Part shown: piece by piece, positions 42,101 to 48,773 of the stretch
Layout of the letters: each line of letters opens with the position of its first letter
Position numbering within the stretch: the first letter of the stretch is position 1
Source of the DNA: Phorcus lineatus
Taxonomy: Eukaryota > Mollusca > Gastropoda > Trochida > Trochidae
Assembly: GCA_921293015.1 (NCBI GenBank)
Contig: OV121084.1
Coordinates: 18,852,960-18,916,959 of the forward strand
Length of the DNA stretch: 64,000 bases
Reading direction: 5' to 3'
Translations under genes and position numbers: made by a program
The notes under the pieces: model-generated
What the model was told of the DNA's origin: nothing
Seen by the model: only the letters and a program-made list of their open reading frames with translations
Database searches by the model: none

Positions 42101-45100
42101 TATTCCCATTGTTACTGATGGAAGTGTACAGTAAGTCCATATAACAATTTGGCATTTCCACAAAATCATTAATTAGATTTCAATACAATTTGCATTAATA
42201 ATTTAATTACTTCTTCAAACATATGTATTTTGAAAAATAAACCTTTATCTGGAACCATGTTAAATTTCTTAAACATGTAATCAAAAGTATTGACTTAAAC
42301 GTTAGCATTGTAACATTTTCATTAACTTTCCTTTATATACTTAAGATCTTGAGTTTGCTATTAGAATCTCCACCAAAGATTAAGACATTTGATAATATTT
42401 TGTTCGCCCATTTCAGGATAACAGTTGACAGTTCTGAACTATCTAGCATCATAACAACAAATCCAACTGAACCAAAGATAAGGGATATTGTTGTGAAAAC
42501 TGATATCAAGGATCTAGGCCCAAAAAACGTCTGTATTGATACGTAAGTTCACATCCAAATAATATCATACCTTACACTGACGTTCTATGAATTAAAAACA
42601 CAACAGATTTAGATTGCATTTTGCATCGATAAATGTTATTTATTTATAAACTTAGTTTTCCATAACATCATGATTATAATTACATATTTTCTATTTCAAG
42701 TTACATAGGGAGAAAGGGAAGTCTTTTCTTTGGTTTCAGTGAACCAAGAAGTGAGAAGAAGTGCTATGTGATACGCGTTGACCGACCTCCAGGTAGCGAC
42801 AGTCGTTGATTCCAGAGTTATATTGGGCAAATTATTTTCATTGCTTCCATTTTTAATGGGCAGTAGCAAGACGTTTTAACATGGATTTCGTAAAAGAGAA
42901 CATAATAACAACATATGCACATTGTCTTATATTAAAGATAGAGAGAATGAGGTAACAATATTATGCTACAACTTTCCAACAAATAGTTATGATGATATCC
43001 CTTTTGACCAAAGCCTACATGTATACCGTCTTACATGATGATAGAACCAGATGTTTCTGTTATAGCAGTCAGTAAGTTCTTGATTACGTCAAATCATTAT
43101 TATTCATTGAACTTTTTTAACAGATCAACTTGGATCGGCTGTTACCCTTACAAAGGTAGGTTGATACGATCCTAATTTAAACATGAACGTTTGATATGTA
43201 GAGATAATTGGTAGATTATAGAAGTTATTTCTCCAAAGAATATATATAATAATTATTTCATTTTATCATGACGAAAACACAATCCATTTGCAGCCAACGA
43301 TAATCGGTCCCTTTGAGAAGAACGGAACAACAATTCAGTGTCCTGGTACAGAATGCAACCTCAAAATGATAATGAGGACACCACCTGGATTAGATGGGTA
43401 ATATAAATAATATTTCAAAACCCTGTGTATACGTCTTCATTTTGTTGTCTAAGATAACATTTTACCCTTTTCATATGCCTTCGGCAAACTACAGGTATAT
43501 GTCATCCAACCCGTGTTCAACTTGGGATAATGCTTAAGATTTAAATGACTTCGAGTTCTTCACTTTCACTAAAGAAAATCTAAAAAGTCATCAAGTAAAA
43601 GGATTTCTTTGCTTTAACACTTGTCATGTTGTTGTGTTGTACTGTTAATACGATTTCTGATTTTTATGGTGAGATTGTCAAGGCGTGTCGTCTAAAGACT
43701 GTCATGGCTGTGGTGAAAATAATATTGTATGGCAGTATCACATATCTTTCAAAAAGAAGACTTTCAAATTCATGTTCATTGTAAGGTTCTTCTTTATATG
43801 AATTATATGAAATCGTCTGTGTAATTCACCATGATATCAGAGCATTGTCTTTCTAGAGTCATAACACATGTTGCAACCCTTCCTGGAACATCAGGATCAG
43901 TGCAACTTGTTGATAACCAGACTGCAACCGGAACGAATCTCCATAATCTGAACATTAAAGTGAAGCCGGATCTTTCAGGACCTGATCTGCAAACCATTTG
44001 TATTGACTTTCACTCTTCATCTGGGTACTGTTTTCCTACTAAATAGTTTACAGGATAAATATAAAATAACACAAATACTATAATCGATAAAAAAAATACC
44101 AAACATAAACCGATGGGATATCCTTGAAATTATAACCAGCATGATTAATAATTGAAATGATAATGAGTTTCCATTGCACTGGTTCAGGATTGCGACATAC
44201 TTTGATTTCAGGAAGGCCAGTGATCCATGGTGTGTGAATGTTGATAGAAAACCTCCAGGTAATCTTTCCATTAAGAGTAGGTATCCTGCCATGCGTAGGT
44301 ATACATGTCACATATTGATATCGCTTTATCGACGCATACATGCTCTTGATTATTCTATAATGAAATGTCACAACCTTTCCCGTCTTAAACACTTAGAAAT
44401 ATGCCAGGTACGTTTGTTATGAACTTACGAATGAAGATAGTGAAGATATATGGATGAATGGATGAAGAGGATGTTAGGACCATGAAGCTTTATTTGTTGT
44501 GAAAGCAAATTTTTTCAGGGGTAAATTGACAGTAGCGCTGTTACCTTGATATAGCGCCACATCAATAATCAATATGTATTATCAACAAGGCTCGCAGCTC
44601 CTTAGTTTCGTAATAAAAAGTTTGTACCTTGATGAAGGTGTTAGTACTTAAATGTGCATATATCATTGTCTACTAAAATGTGTTTTACAGTGTGTGCGTC
44701 TGGAACCATAATATATACAATAATCTACTACACATGGACGGTTCAGAAAAACAATATTGTTGAAGTAGTTTACCAGTAACCTACTTTTACACCTTATTTA
44801 CACAAGTCATAATCAGGGATATTCATTTAACCTAATTTTGAGAAATAAAACAAAGTAATAGTAAAGTTATAAAATGGACTGGTACAGGTGTTGCAATCGA
44901 ATGAGTAAAATTTCAGTATTGAAACAAGAGTGGTTTTCAACTTTCATTTGGCCTGTATCCATACATCATTTTAAAGGTAAAGTAAAAGTAGAGCAACATG
45001 TAAATCGTTTTAAGTGTAATTTCTTTCTTTTGAAGGTAACCAGGAAAAGGTAATAGTCCCATGTTCCCTGGGATCGACGTGCTTTATTCCCATCGCAACA

Positions 45101-48100
45101 AAAAGGTAATTTGACACAAATGTATTATAACTATGAATGTGAAATCCAAACTCTTTTGATCATTGTGACAAAACGTTCTATCGCAGTTGTCACCAATTCC
45201 TGTGAGAAAATGTTGGTTTATTGCTGTTTGGCACGTCTGGTATGAAATGAATTTTACAAGACCAATTATCGGTATTATTGAAAGTGTAAGTTTAAGGTTT
45301 AGTTTCAAACGATTACCAGTTGCCACAAATACTACAACCTGTCGTTCAAGACATAACGTTGTACATAATGTCGGTACAAAATATATAAATTGAAATAAAT
45401 TATAGGTGATTTTACTATGAGGGTAATGCCATAAAGTAGGTCATGTATACATTAACTTTTACATTTATCTTCAAACTCGATGTTGTGTACCAAATTTTAT
45501 GCATATGAATATTTTTGTCTACTTCTCAATGATGAATGAAGGTTTTGTGCATTTAAGCAAAACTGTTTGGAAAGGTAACAATTTCTCTTCTTGCTACTCG
45601 GGTCCATTAGTCGTCATAATCTATGCGTTTGCCTCTACACCATCGCTATTATTGAACTATTTATAAATGTACATGTACATGGAAGATGAATTCATAGCAA
45701 TGGCTTTTAAACTTTACTAACTCATCATCTCCATTATCGTCAAAGCGATTTATGTCATTGCCCAAAGCGTACTTCAGCGTTATAAAATTTAAAAACCATA
45801 TTTTTCACTTATAATATTTTGCAAAATCCCAAAATGAGTTTGATACATGCCAACTTCTAGTTTCATTCCACAGCCCTCTTCTTATGCCTAAAACTGACGA
45901 GACGACGGTGCAAGGGTCCATGCTATCCCCTGATGGTAAGACAGTGGAGCACATTGTAGCATACAAACCCTCCGGATCAGCGACAGGATTAAAGAATGTT
46001 TGTTTAACAGAGCAAACCTCAATCATGAGCAGGTAAATCTTAACATATGTCCGTTAATGTACGCTTTGTAAGTTGAACGATTTTGGGATGAATTTCACTT
46101 TTATTCCCGAAATTAAAATTAGAAAAGATACATATTTTCAAAACATTTTCAATTATATTAGGCCAAATATGTACACAATGAACACCCTTATTTATAATAA
46201 AATGCTAGGAACTTTAATAAAACTGACAATATTTTGAAAAGTTATCACGTTCCCTTTGAAAGAAATTTTATATCGTTAACGTCTAAACACACCTCAATTC
46301 ACTGATCAAAACGTAAACTTTGTATTGCATTTTATGACATATATTTGCATGTATGTTCATGTAGCTCATATACTGCAGCGTGAGTTAAATGTACAGTATT
46401 GATCGGAAGATTTTTTCTTTGTTCATTATTTTTGTTCAAATAAGATCTCATTAAAATTAATTGATTTAGCAGGAATGATATATTCTTTTCTTTGAAATTA
46501 TATTTGATTTTAACATTAGGAGAACATAACTGATTTTGAAATGAAAAAAGGTATGAAAGATTAATTTTCTGTTTAAAGTGACATTACAATGAGCATATTT
46601 TGAGTGAATTAAATTCACGGATATTTATTAAAGGGTCATCTTAACGATGAAATGAATTCCACATTAGAAAATAAGATTTTAATAATAATTTTGTTAAAAG
46701 CATACGTTTATGACAATGGTATAGGCATTATGAGACAGACAGTAGATTTCTGATTGATTCGGGCAATTGTTTCAGTTTACAAAAGAGTAAAACTAGATAG
46801 ACATAGCATTCTTTAAGCACTAAGAACGTATTAACCTTCCTTAAAAAACTATGAATATATTTCTGAGGTATTTGAACCCTTTACTAGGTTTCTATGACTA
46901 TCATTTTTTTTCAGTGGTAGAGACAAATGTATACTGATAGATGTAATTCCAGAAGGTAGGAAATCATTTTAAAATAATCATGACTCAAAGATTGTTCGGA
47001 CATACTTTTCATGTTATAATATTATATGAAATGGGTGAAAGTAAAAATTTAGTACATTTTGATTGTGCATTTACGATTTGAATATTCATGTATACAAAAA
47101 GTAACTTTATACTTTTCGATGGTTTCTTTAATGTGATATCTGAATTATGAATACATTGAATGATACATTTTCTTTTTCTCTAGTTTCCACTGCTCCAGTA
47201 ATAACGCTGCCTCATCCTACAGGTACGAAAAGTAGTAAAGCGTTGTCAGAAACGTACAAAGCAGGATGTATGCTAATTATTTTGATGTGATTTAAAGTAA
47301 ATATTTGTGATTTGTTGTTGAATTGCCGAGGAAGACATGTTCGCACTTTTTTGACGGAATGGCAATATTTTATATGGCAACATATTTTGTTTCTTAAGCC
47401 CCAGAACAACAGCTACCACAGTGTAGGAAACCGAGTGAGTTCTTCATTTACATATATATCAATATTTATAATAATAATTATCATTATAATAATAAATCAA
47501 TGAGATACTAATTTCAAATAGGAAAGTATGCAGTTTAATTGTTTTTGTGTTTTTTTAACAAGATTTTAAACAACTGATGCTTTCTTCATTTTTCTATTTA
47601 CAGCCAAAACAATGATGGTAGGTACTGATATGTTTTAATTTGATTTGTACGTTTAATTCATAATGGAAACGCGCTTCTATATTTTTTGGGATTCAATAAT
47701 TGATGATTTTATGGAAATGTTTTTATTTTTCTGTGAAACATTGTAAACGATAGAATAAGCATTTGTCTCTGAGAGAGTACATGAACGTTTAGTGTTTACC
47801 TTTTCATGGTACAGGTATCAGTGTTGTGAACCTATTAATGAATCAGTTCTTCCAATAGGAAATGTTCGAATTGAAATTGAAAAATTTTCTACACAATAAG
47901 TTTTGAAAAACTTGCGTCAAGTGTGTAATGAATCTGGTTTTGGTCTATGATAGTTAACTTTGTCATAACTTAAACACGGGTACGGTTTTTATCCATTACC
48001 ATTATTTTATACAGGAATCAGCAAACGAGGCAGGAAAATTACAATGCGCATGCGTGGATGCTAAAAGCCAATCAACGACGATAGTTATACGACCTAGGAC

Positions 48101-48266
48101 GACTACTGGTGTCTTGCTTAGGGCTGCCTCGATCGGGTTTGGATCTGGTGTAGCATTCCAGGCTCTTATTGGGCTTATGTATCTAGCATTGACTAAGTTC
48201 TCTAAAGGCAAGTCGAAACCCTCGAGAACAAGAGTGTTAGATCTACGTTTGGGTAAACCCAACTGA
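6202..48266 (+). CDS. Large modular EGF-containing type I membrane protein, 54 coding exons
   Basis: I assembled 54 exons by hand. Every intron begins GT and ends AG, all phases agree, and the total is 5,523 nt (about 1,840 residues plus TGA). Order: signal peptide (MMLLKVLTLGVLFVS), an N-terminal region to residue ~299, ten ~100-residue modules, EGF-like domains after module 1 (three), module 3 (two) and module 5 (one), a Thr-rich region (~1171-1298), a short stalk, a transmembrane helix (~1794-1816) and a ~24-residue basic tail. The protein should be extracellular and anchored at the cell surface. Adhesion, recognition or receptor roles are possible, but no ligand or pathway can be read from the sequence. 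The first ATG (6202) is followed by a second at 6205; either gives a good signal peptide. No recognised named homologue; an uncharacterised molluscan family is likely. Separate entries give exon coordinates. Confidence 0.85.
7571..7745 (+). repeat. tRNA-Asp-headed SINE in intron 2
   Basis: The first ~70 nt form a tRNA-like head with A box GTAGCCCAGTG, an anticodon-loop region containing GTC, and B box GGTTCGATTCC. The acceptor stem pairs imperfectly, the anticodon stem has a C-A mismatch and the T stem has two mismatches. The downstream sequence (CCAAAAGACGTTAAAAG, then TTGACGTTCAG) matches the body of a common mollusc SINE as I remember it. A working tRNA gene is unlikely. Confidence 0.7.
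8394..8422 (+). other. G-quadruplex-capable G-run cluster
   Basis: Five runs of three or more G (lengths 6, 6, 5, 3, 3) are separated by one to three bases, in a setting that is otherwise AT-rich. It lies in intron 2 (6987-8832). A role is not known. Confidence 0.7.
9644..11943 (+). other. Intron 4: no gene, short tandem repeat
   Basis: The intron holds a triplicated 8-mer CTTCAAGA at about 10637-10660, with a related CTTCAAGACTTCC at about 9687. I see no coding or mobile-element signature otherwise. Confidence 0.5.
12371..12600 (+). pseudogene. GIY-YIG endonuclease fragment of a retroelement
   Basis: The frame contains MGCIYKIPCHC followed by QQYTRDALRLINRK. This fits the opening of a GIY-YIG domain as found at the C-terminus of Penelope-like and some other retroelements (G-x-I-Y-x-I-P-C-x-C ... 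Y-x-G-x-T-x-R-x-L-x-x-R). The catalytic Y-I-G step is altered and the neighbouring frame is broken. It sits in intron 5 (12115-13956) of the large gene. A short decayed stretch before it (LKQLLNAKR in another frame) fits the pre-GIY region. Probably a dead fragment. Confidence 0.5.
12736..13026 (-). repeat. R1 dispersed repeat, copy a
   Basis: The copy shares the blocks TTTCAGTTATTAAAC, AAGACGGA, TCTGGCTTCTACCCGTCGAC and CAGCTTGGG with copies at 13040, 52748, 58272 and 61786. I orient R1 on the - strand because the ACTCAC-type tail, typical of SINE/LINE 3' ends, then falls last. This copy is more diverged than the others. Confidence 0.75.
13040..13200 (-). repeat. R1 repeat, copy b, 5'-truncated, with 13-bp target duplication
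   Basis: The copy is flanked by GGTGGAAGACAGT at 13027-13039 and 13201-13213. The left flank belongs to the 5' end of copy a, so copy b inserted next to or within copy a. The 5' (here right-hand) half of R1 is missing. Truncation plus a long target duplication points to target-primed reverse transcription. Confidence 0.75.
13957..16846 (+). CDS. Module 0 (exons 6-8)
   Basis: Exons: A0 13957-14096, B0 16229-16405, and a 28-nt exon 16819-16846 that serves as C plus linker (phase 2 to 0). A0 has the GSTLTIMLCAKPF strand but only one of the usual two cysteines. B0 has VKCTTVTWTSR and ends SALITDTSG. This is the most divergent module and no EGF follows it. Reading through the donor of the last exon gives KVNVKCKDQ and a stop at 16892-16894, a possible alternative short ending. 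The A0-B0 intron (14097-16228) is packed with transposon debris. Confidence 0.75.
14110..14970. repeat. Repeat region with an internal direct duplication
   Basis: Two related blocks, near 14350-14475 and 14830-14955, share the order 'agagaYttgcaa', 'aaaagatRcgcatt' and 'gtaggtcacgtgcttt' plus 'cgccat'. A 'ggtcttcag...agaagacct' inverted pair lies near 14112-14140. The origin was not identified; the arrangement looks like an old duplicated repeat within the A0-B0 intron. Confidence 0.55.
15030..16141 (-). pseudogene. Penelope-like element: reverse transcriptase fragment
   Basis: The - strand frame 16141-15413 carries LQILGTAMGTKFAPLYANL, KRYLDDCFTFW (catalytic DD) and ETELPFLDILI, in the order typical of Penelope-like reverse transcriptases. 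A second frame (15464-15030) continues with the thumb-like NRNLPMHS/RNKIIKS region and ends at CGTCPHLLEGSSFTF, the cysteine motif that precedes the GIY-YIG nuclease. The frame shifts near 15465, the N-terminal RT part is missing, and the GIY-YIG domain is absent. It lies antisense in the A0-B0 intron, ending only ~88 bp before exon B0. It is a dead fragment. Confidence 0.85.
16847..19082 (+). other. Intron between modules 0 and 1
   Basis: Apart from the terminal-inverted-repeat element at 17261-17699, I see no gene. A stretch at ~18020-18050 (TGTCAAAGGTCATTACCAACGTCA) is the near reverse complement of ~8083-8113 in intron 2, indicating a shared decayed repeat in opposite orientation. A possible small exon (CTTTGAACTTCAAG... 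near 17009) was considered but is out of frame. Confidence 0.5.
17261..17699. mobile_element. Small DNA transposon with CCCCC-TTCCACC terminal inverted repeats
   Basis: The left end reads CCCCCATTCCACCGAGC. The right end, reversed and complemented, reads CCCCCCTTCCACCAAAC, and both continue to CGACC. The 439-bp interior is rich in GATCG and GCGATC motifs, unlike its surroundings. There is no coding capacity. I could not fix the target duplication, so the superfamily stays open. Confidence 0.6.
19083..24049 (+). CDS. Module 1, EGF1-3 and linker (exons 9-15)
   Basis: Exons: A1 19083-19183, B1 20270-20440, C1 20870-20916, EGF1 21095-21202, EGF2 22508-22621, EGF3 23204-23302, L1 24030-24049. A1 shows the standard IVCLQNSTCSFPV core; B1 ends RLCLEAV; C1 has VECLNITV. 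Each EGF has six cysteines in C-C-C-C-x-C-C order (EGF1 APCLNGGRC, EGF2 EPCLNGGSC, EGF3 GSCLNNGVC) and is encoded by a single phase 1-1 exon. The Asp/Asn-Glu signature of calcium-binding EGFs is absent. L1 is a 20-nt mini-exon that turns phase 1 back to phase 0. Confidence 0.88.
24553..26358 (+). CDS. Module 2 and linker (exons 16-19)
   Basis: Exons: A2 24553-24647, B2 25427-25597 (171 nt, the same length as B1), C2 25826-25863, L2 26345-26358 (14 nt). A2 core: LLQCQVNKKCVIPIY. B2 ends RICVKS. C2 core: TVCYHLQI. No EGF exon separates C2 and L2. If the C2 donor is ignored, the open frame continues for ~20 codons with DACLHSEPC, which resembles the start of an EGF, and then stops. L2 is short, so it is the weakest exon of this set. 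Confidence 0.78.
27028..28745 (+). CDS. Module 3, EGF4-5 and linker (exons 20-25)
   Basis: Exons: A3 27028-27131, B3 27517-27657, C3 27763-27812, EGF4 28227-28334, EGF5 28468-28578, L3 28723-28745. A3 core: SFIPCKDSCRLLLY. B3 has an extra cysteine (DGKCMTEV) and ends NICLKS. C3 has TQRCFDV. EGF4 (MTCNYGACIV) and EGF5 (SPCENGGLCET) each have six cysteines and 1-1 phase. L3 gives SSTMSSK. Confidence 0.87.
28894..30342 (+). CDS. Module 4 and linker (exons 26-29)
   Basis: Exons: A4 28894-28991, B4 29432-29608, C4 30083-30129 (47 nt, as C1 and C8), L4 30329-30342 (14 nt). A4 core: TVRCVKNNPCKIPIAI. B4 ends KVCVKVDI. C4 has TVCYHMDV. The B4 acceptor (TCTCCAG at 29431) has a weak pyrimidine tract, but it is the one that keeps phase. 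No EGF domain follows. Confidence 0.82.
31001..37287 (+). CDS. Module 5, EGF6, Thr-rich exon and linkers (exons 30-36)
   Basis: Exons: A5 31001-31107, B5 32790-32945, C5 33577-33626, EGF6 34652-34756, Thr-rich 34887-35270, 35547-35585, L5 37253-37287. A5 core: LQCYDGVDCHIMVY (the usual P after the second Cys is lost). B5 has an extra Cys (PPVCTTD) and ends QACIQV. C5 has TRCFKV. EGF6 (KNCNNGSCL) has six cysteines. The small exon 35547 (39 nt, 1-1) equals the length of exon 47184-47222, and both encode a Pro/Thr-rich spacer. The introns hold a SINE, MITEs, a TIR element and a LINE fragment. Confidence 0.82.
31518..31703 (-). repeat. 5'-truncated tRNA-Arg SINE copy with 12-bp target duplication
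   Basis: The body matches 52879-53197, with the shared TATCGCGGCTGCTAGTATTA and GCGGTGAAACCTGCGAGCAT blocks and an ACTCACTCAC-type tail on the - strand. The tRNA head is missing. CATCTCTATGGA occurs at 31506-31517 and again at 31704-31715, a 12-bp target duplication that marks the insertion as an independent retrotransposition. It lies in the A5-B5 intron. Confidence 0.88.
31933..32359. mobile_element. MITE with CATTCT...AACAGAGG inverted ends
   Basis: The left end (CATTCTATCACAACAGAGG) and the reversed right end (CATTCTCTCCAAACAGAGG) are imperfect inverted repeats that continue for about 45 bp. A related short palindromic copy lies at 35799-35876 and a degenerate one at 2650-3290. No coding sequence is present. 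Confidence 0.6.
33701..34616. mobile_element. 916-bp TIR element with arrays of ACGTTG/ACGTCG motifs
   Basis: It begins CCCAGCAGGCA and ends TGCCTGCTGGG, an 11-bp perfect inverted repeat. Inside each end (33711-33890 and 34470-34605) are many copies of AACGTTGAA, GACGTCGAAA and related palindromic motifs, while the centre is ordinary AT-rich DNA. No transposase is encoded. The target duplication is unclear (only TT on both sides). It occupies most of the C5-EGF6 intron and ends 35 bp before EGF6. Confidence 0.75.
34887..35270 (+). CDS. Thr-rich mucin-like exon 34 of the large gene
   Basis: This single 384-nt phase 1-1 exon encodes ~128 residues dominated by Thr with Ser and Pro (TTTTTTT, TPTTTTT and STSTSATST runs), ending with KLPCIVDITGAFCDI. 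It should be heavily O-glycosylated and act as a rigid extended spacer between EGF6 and module 6. ACA/ACT codons make the DNA a cryptic ACN microsatellite, so length variation between alleles is likely. The antisense Val-rich frame is an artefact. Confidence 0.9.
35799..35876. repeat. Short palindromic MITE derivative
   Basis: The segment starts CATTCTCTCCCAA and ends TTGGGGAGAGAATG, with GGGAATTTATGACGGAGCTA inside, as in the 31933-32359 element. It probably represents an internal deletion copy. Confidence 0.5.
36150..37085 (-). pseudogene. Non-LTR retrotransposon (LINE) 3' fragment
   Basis: On the - strand, several frames give, in order: SYITNRSQSVFVNG, GVPQRPVLGPFLFTVFINDI, RLFADDSSLGYS (catalytic FADD), YNLRSSHNISIPFSK followed by STISSWNNLL, and a C-terminal cysteine-rich segment CVCGNIVENSYHYFFECP. 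This is the order of CR1/L2/Jockey-type reverse transcriptases. Stops and frameshifts separate the pieces and the endonuclease is missing. The fragment lies antisense in the intron before exon L5. Confidence 0.85.
37827..41804 (+). CDS. Module 6 and linker (exons 37-40)
   Basis: Exons: A6 37827-37927, B6 39265-39417, C6 39753-39796, L6 41788-41804. A6 core: FLECEHGQTCTLPV. B6 ends KHCISLKS. C6 (SSPWCFVTNK) resembles C8 (SDPWCVNVDRK). L6 is 17 nt. A 1.7-kb DNA transposon separates C6 and L6, so this intron has recently grown. Confidence 0.83.
39922..41631. mobile_element. MULE-like non-autonomous DNA transposon, 76-bp TIRs, 9-bp TSD
   Basis: The left TIR (39922-39997) and right TIR (41556-41631) are perfect inverted repeats over 76 bp and start CATCTTCCTACGCAAAGC. 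CATAGTATG at 39913-39921 and 41632-41640 is a 9-bp target duplication. Long TIRs plus a 9-bp duplication fit Mutator-like elements better than hAT (8 bp). The 1,710-bp body has no transposase frame. It is inserted 126 bp after exon C6. Identity of the TIRs and intact duplication suggest recent activity. Confidence 0.85.
42033..43155 (+). CDS. Module 7 and linker (exons 41-44)
   Basis: Exons: A7 42033-42130, B7 42417-42542 (126 nt, the shortest B), C7 42740-42792, L7 43124-43155 (32 nt). A7 core: VIPCVAGETCTIPIV. B7 ends KNVCIDT. C7 has KKCYVIRVDRPPG, and its RPPG ending recurs in C8 (KPPG), marking modules 7 and 8 as close relatives. Confidence 0.88.
43294..44258 (+). CDS. Module 8 (exons 45-47)
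   Basis: Exons: A8 43294-43397, B8 43857-44024, C8 44212-44258. A8 core: TIQCPGTECNLKMIM. B8 ends QTICIDF. C8 has PWCVNVDRKPPG. No separate linker mini-exon follows; the linker has merged with A9. Confidence 0.87.
45036..46955 (+). CDS. Module 9 (exons 48-50), fused linker-A exon
   Basis: Exons: L+A9 45036-45105 (70 nt, phase 1 to 2), B9 45874-46032, C9 46915-46955. The first exon starts with GNQEK, as a linker would, and runs directly into VIVPCSLGSTCFIPI, the A core, so the linker-A intron seen in other modules is missing. B9 ends KNVCLTEQ. C9 has DKCILIDVIPEG. Confidence 0.83.
47184..48266 (+). CDS. C-terminal stalk, transmembrane helix and tail (exons 51-54)
   Basis: Exons: 47184-47222, 47399-47434, 47604-47617, 48015-48266. 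The first three encode a Pro/Thr/Gln-rich spacer (TAPVITLPHPT, PEQQLPQCRKP). The last exon has a CAC motif, then a hydrophobic segment of ~23 residues (AASIGFGSGVAFQ followed by ALIGLMYLALT) and a basic tail (KFSKGKSKPSR...). This is a type I membrane topology with a ~24-residue cytoplasmic tail and no obvious signalling motif. The 47399 acceptor (TTCTTAAG) and the 14-nt 47604 exon are the least certain. Confidence 0.8.
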
Positions 48267-48662
48267 CGTTAGAATCATGCGGATTAACGAATATGAAGTG
48301 CTGTGTCCTTTTATCGACCTTGGTCAAAATATCAATGATCTAAAATGTTCATGTTAAATCCAAGACAGTTAGTTAGCTAGGGACTAATGGCATTAACCAG
48401 TTTGTTTATTGTATATATTATGTATGTATATATTGTTTATTGTTATTTATTGTTATGAATTATTCAACAAATTTGTCAAACATCAAGTTGGCTTTATATT
48501 GTAAAAATGATCACTTGAACGTGTACTACTCGGGGAAATAGCCTCTTCTTTTTCGCAACAACATTATTCTTAGATTATGAATTATTATGTGCAACATGTA
48601 AAGAAGTTTTAACTACGATAAATTCTATGTGAGAAAACAGGAATTATCATAGTGAACATTAC

Positions 48663-48773
48663 AATAAAATTTTGAACGGATCCGTAATATAAGTCCTTTA
48701 TCAATTCCGTGTCTACCAATGTTGATCTCAAGTGATTAATGATATGTGTCCAGTTGAGCTATATCTCAATAAA
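48663..48773 (+). terminator. Polyadenylation signals of the large gene
   Basis: AATAAA occurs at 48663-48668 and at 48768-48773, about 400 and 500 nt after the stop codon. The second is followed by a T/G-containing stretch. Either could define the 3' end. Confidence 0.5.

Noticed and set aside
44690-44780. Exon-like frame CASGTIIYTIIYYTW after a TTTTACAG acceptor
   Set aside because: It ends in a stop without a donor and is not needed for phase between C8 and A9.
47461-47505. Ile-rich frame end at the ATA/ATT run
   Set aside because: Low-complexity AT sequence within an intron.
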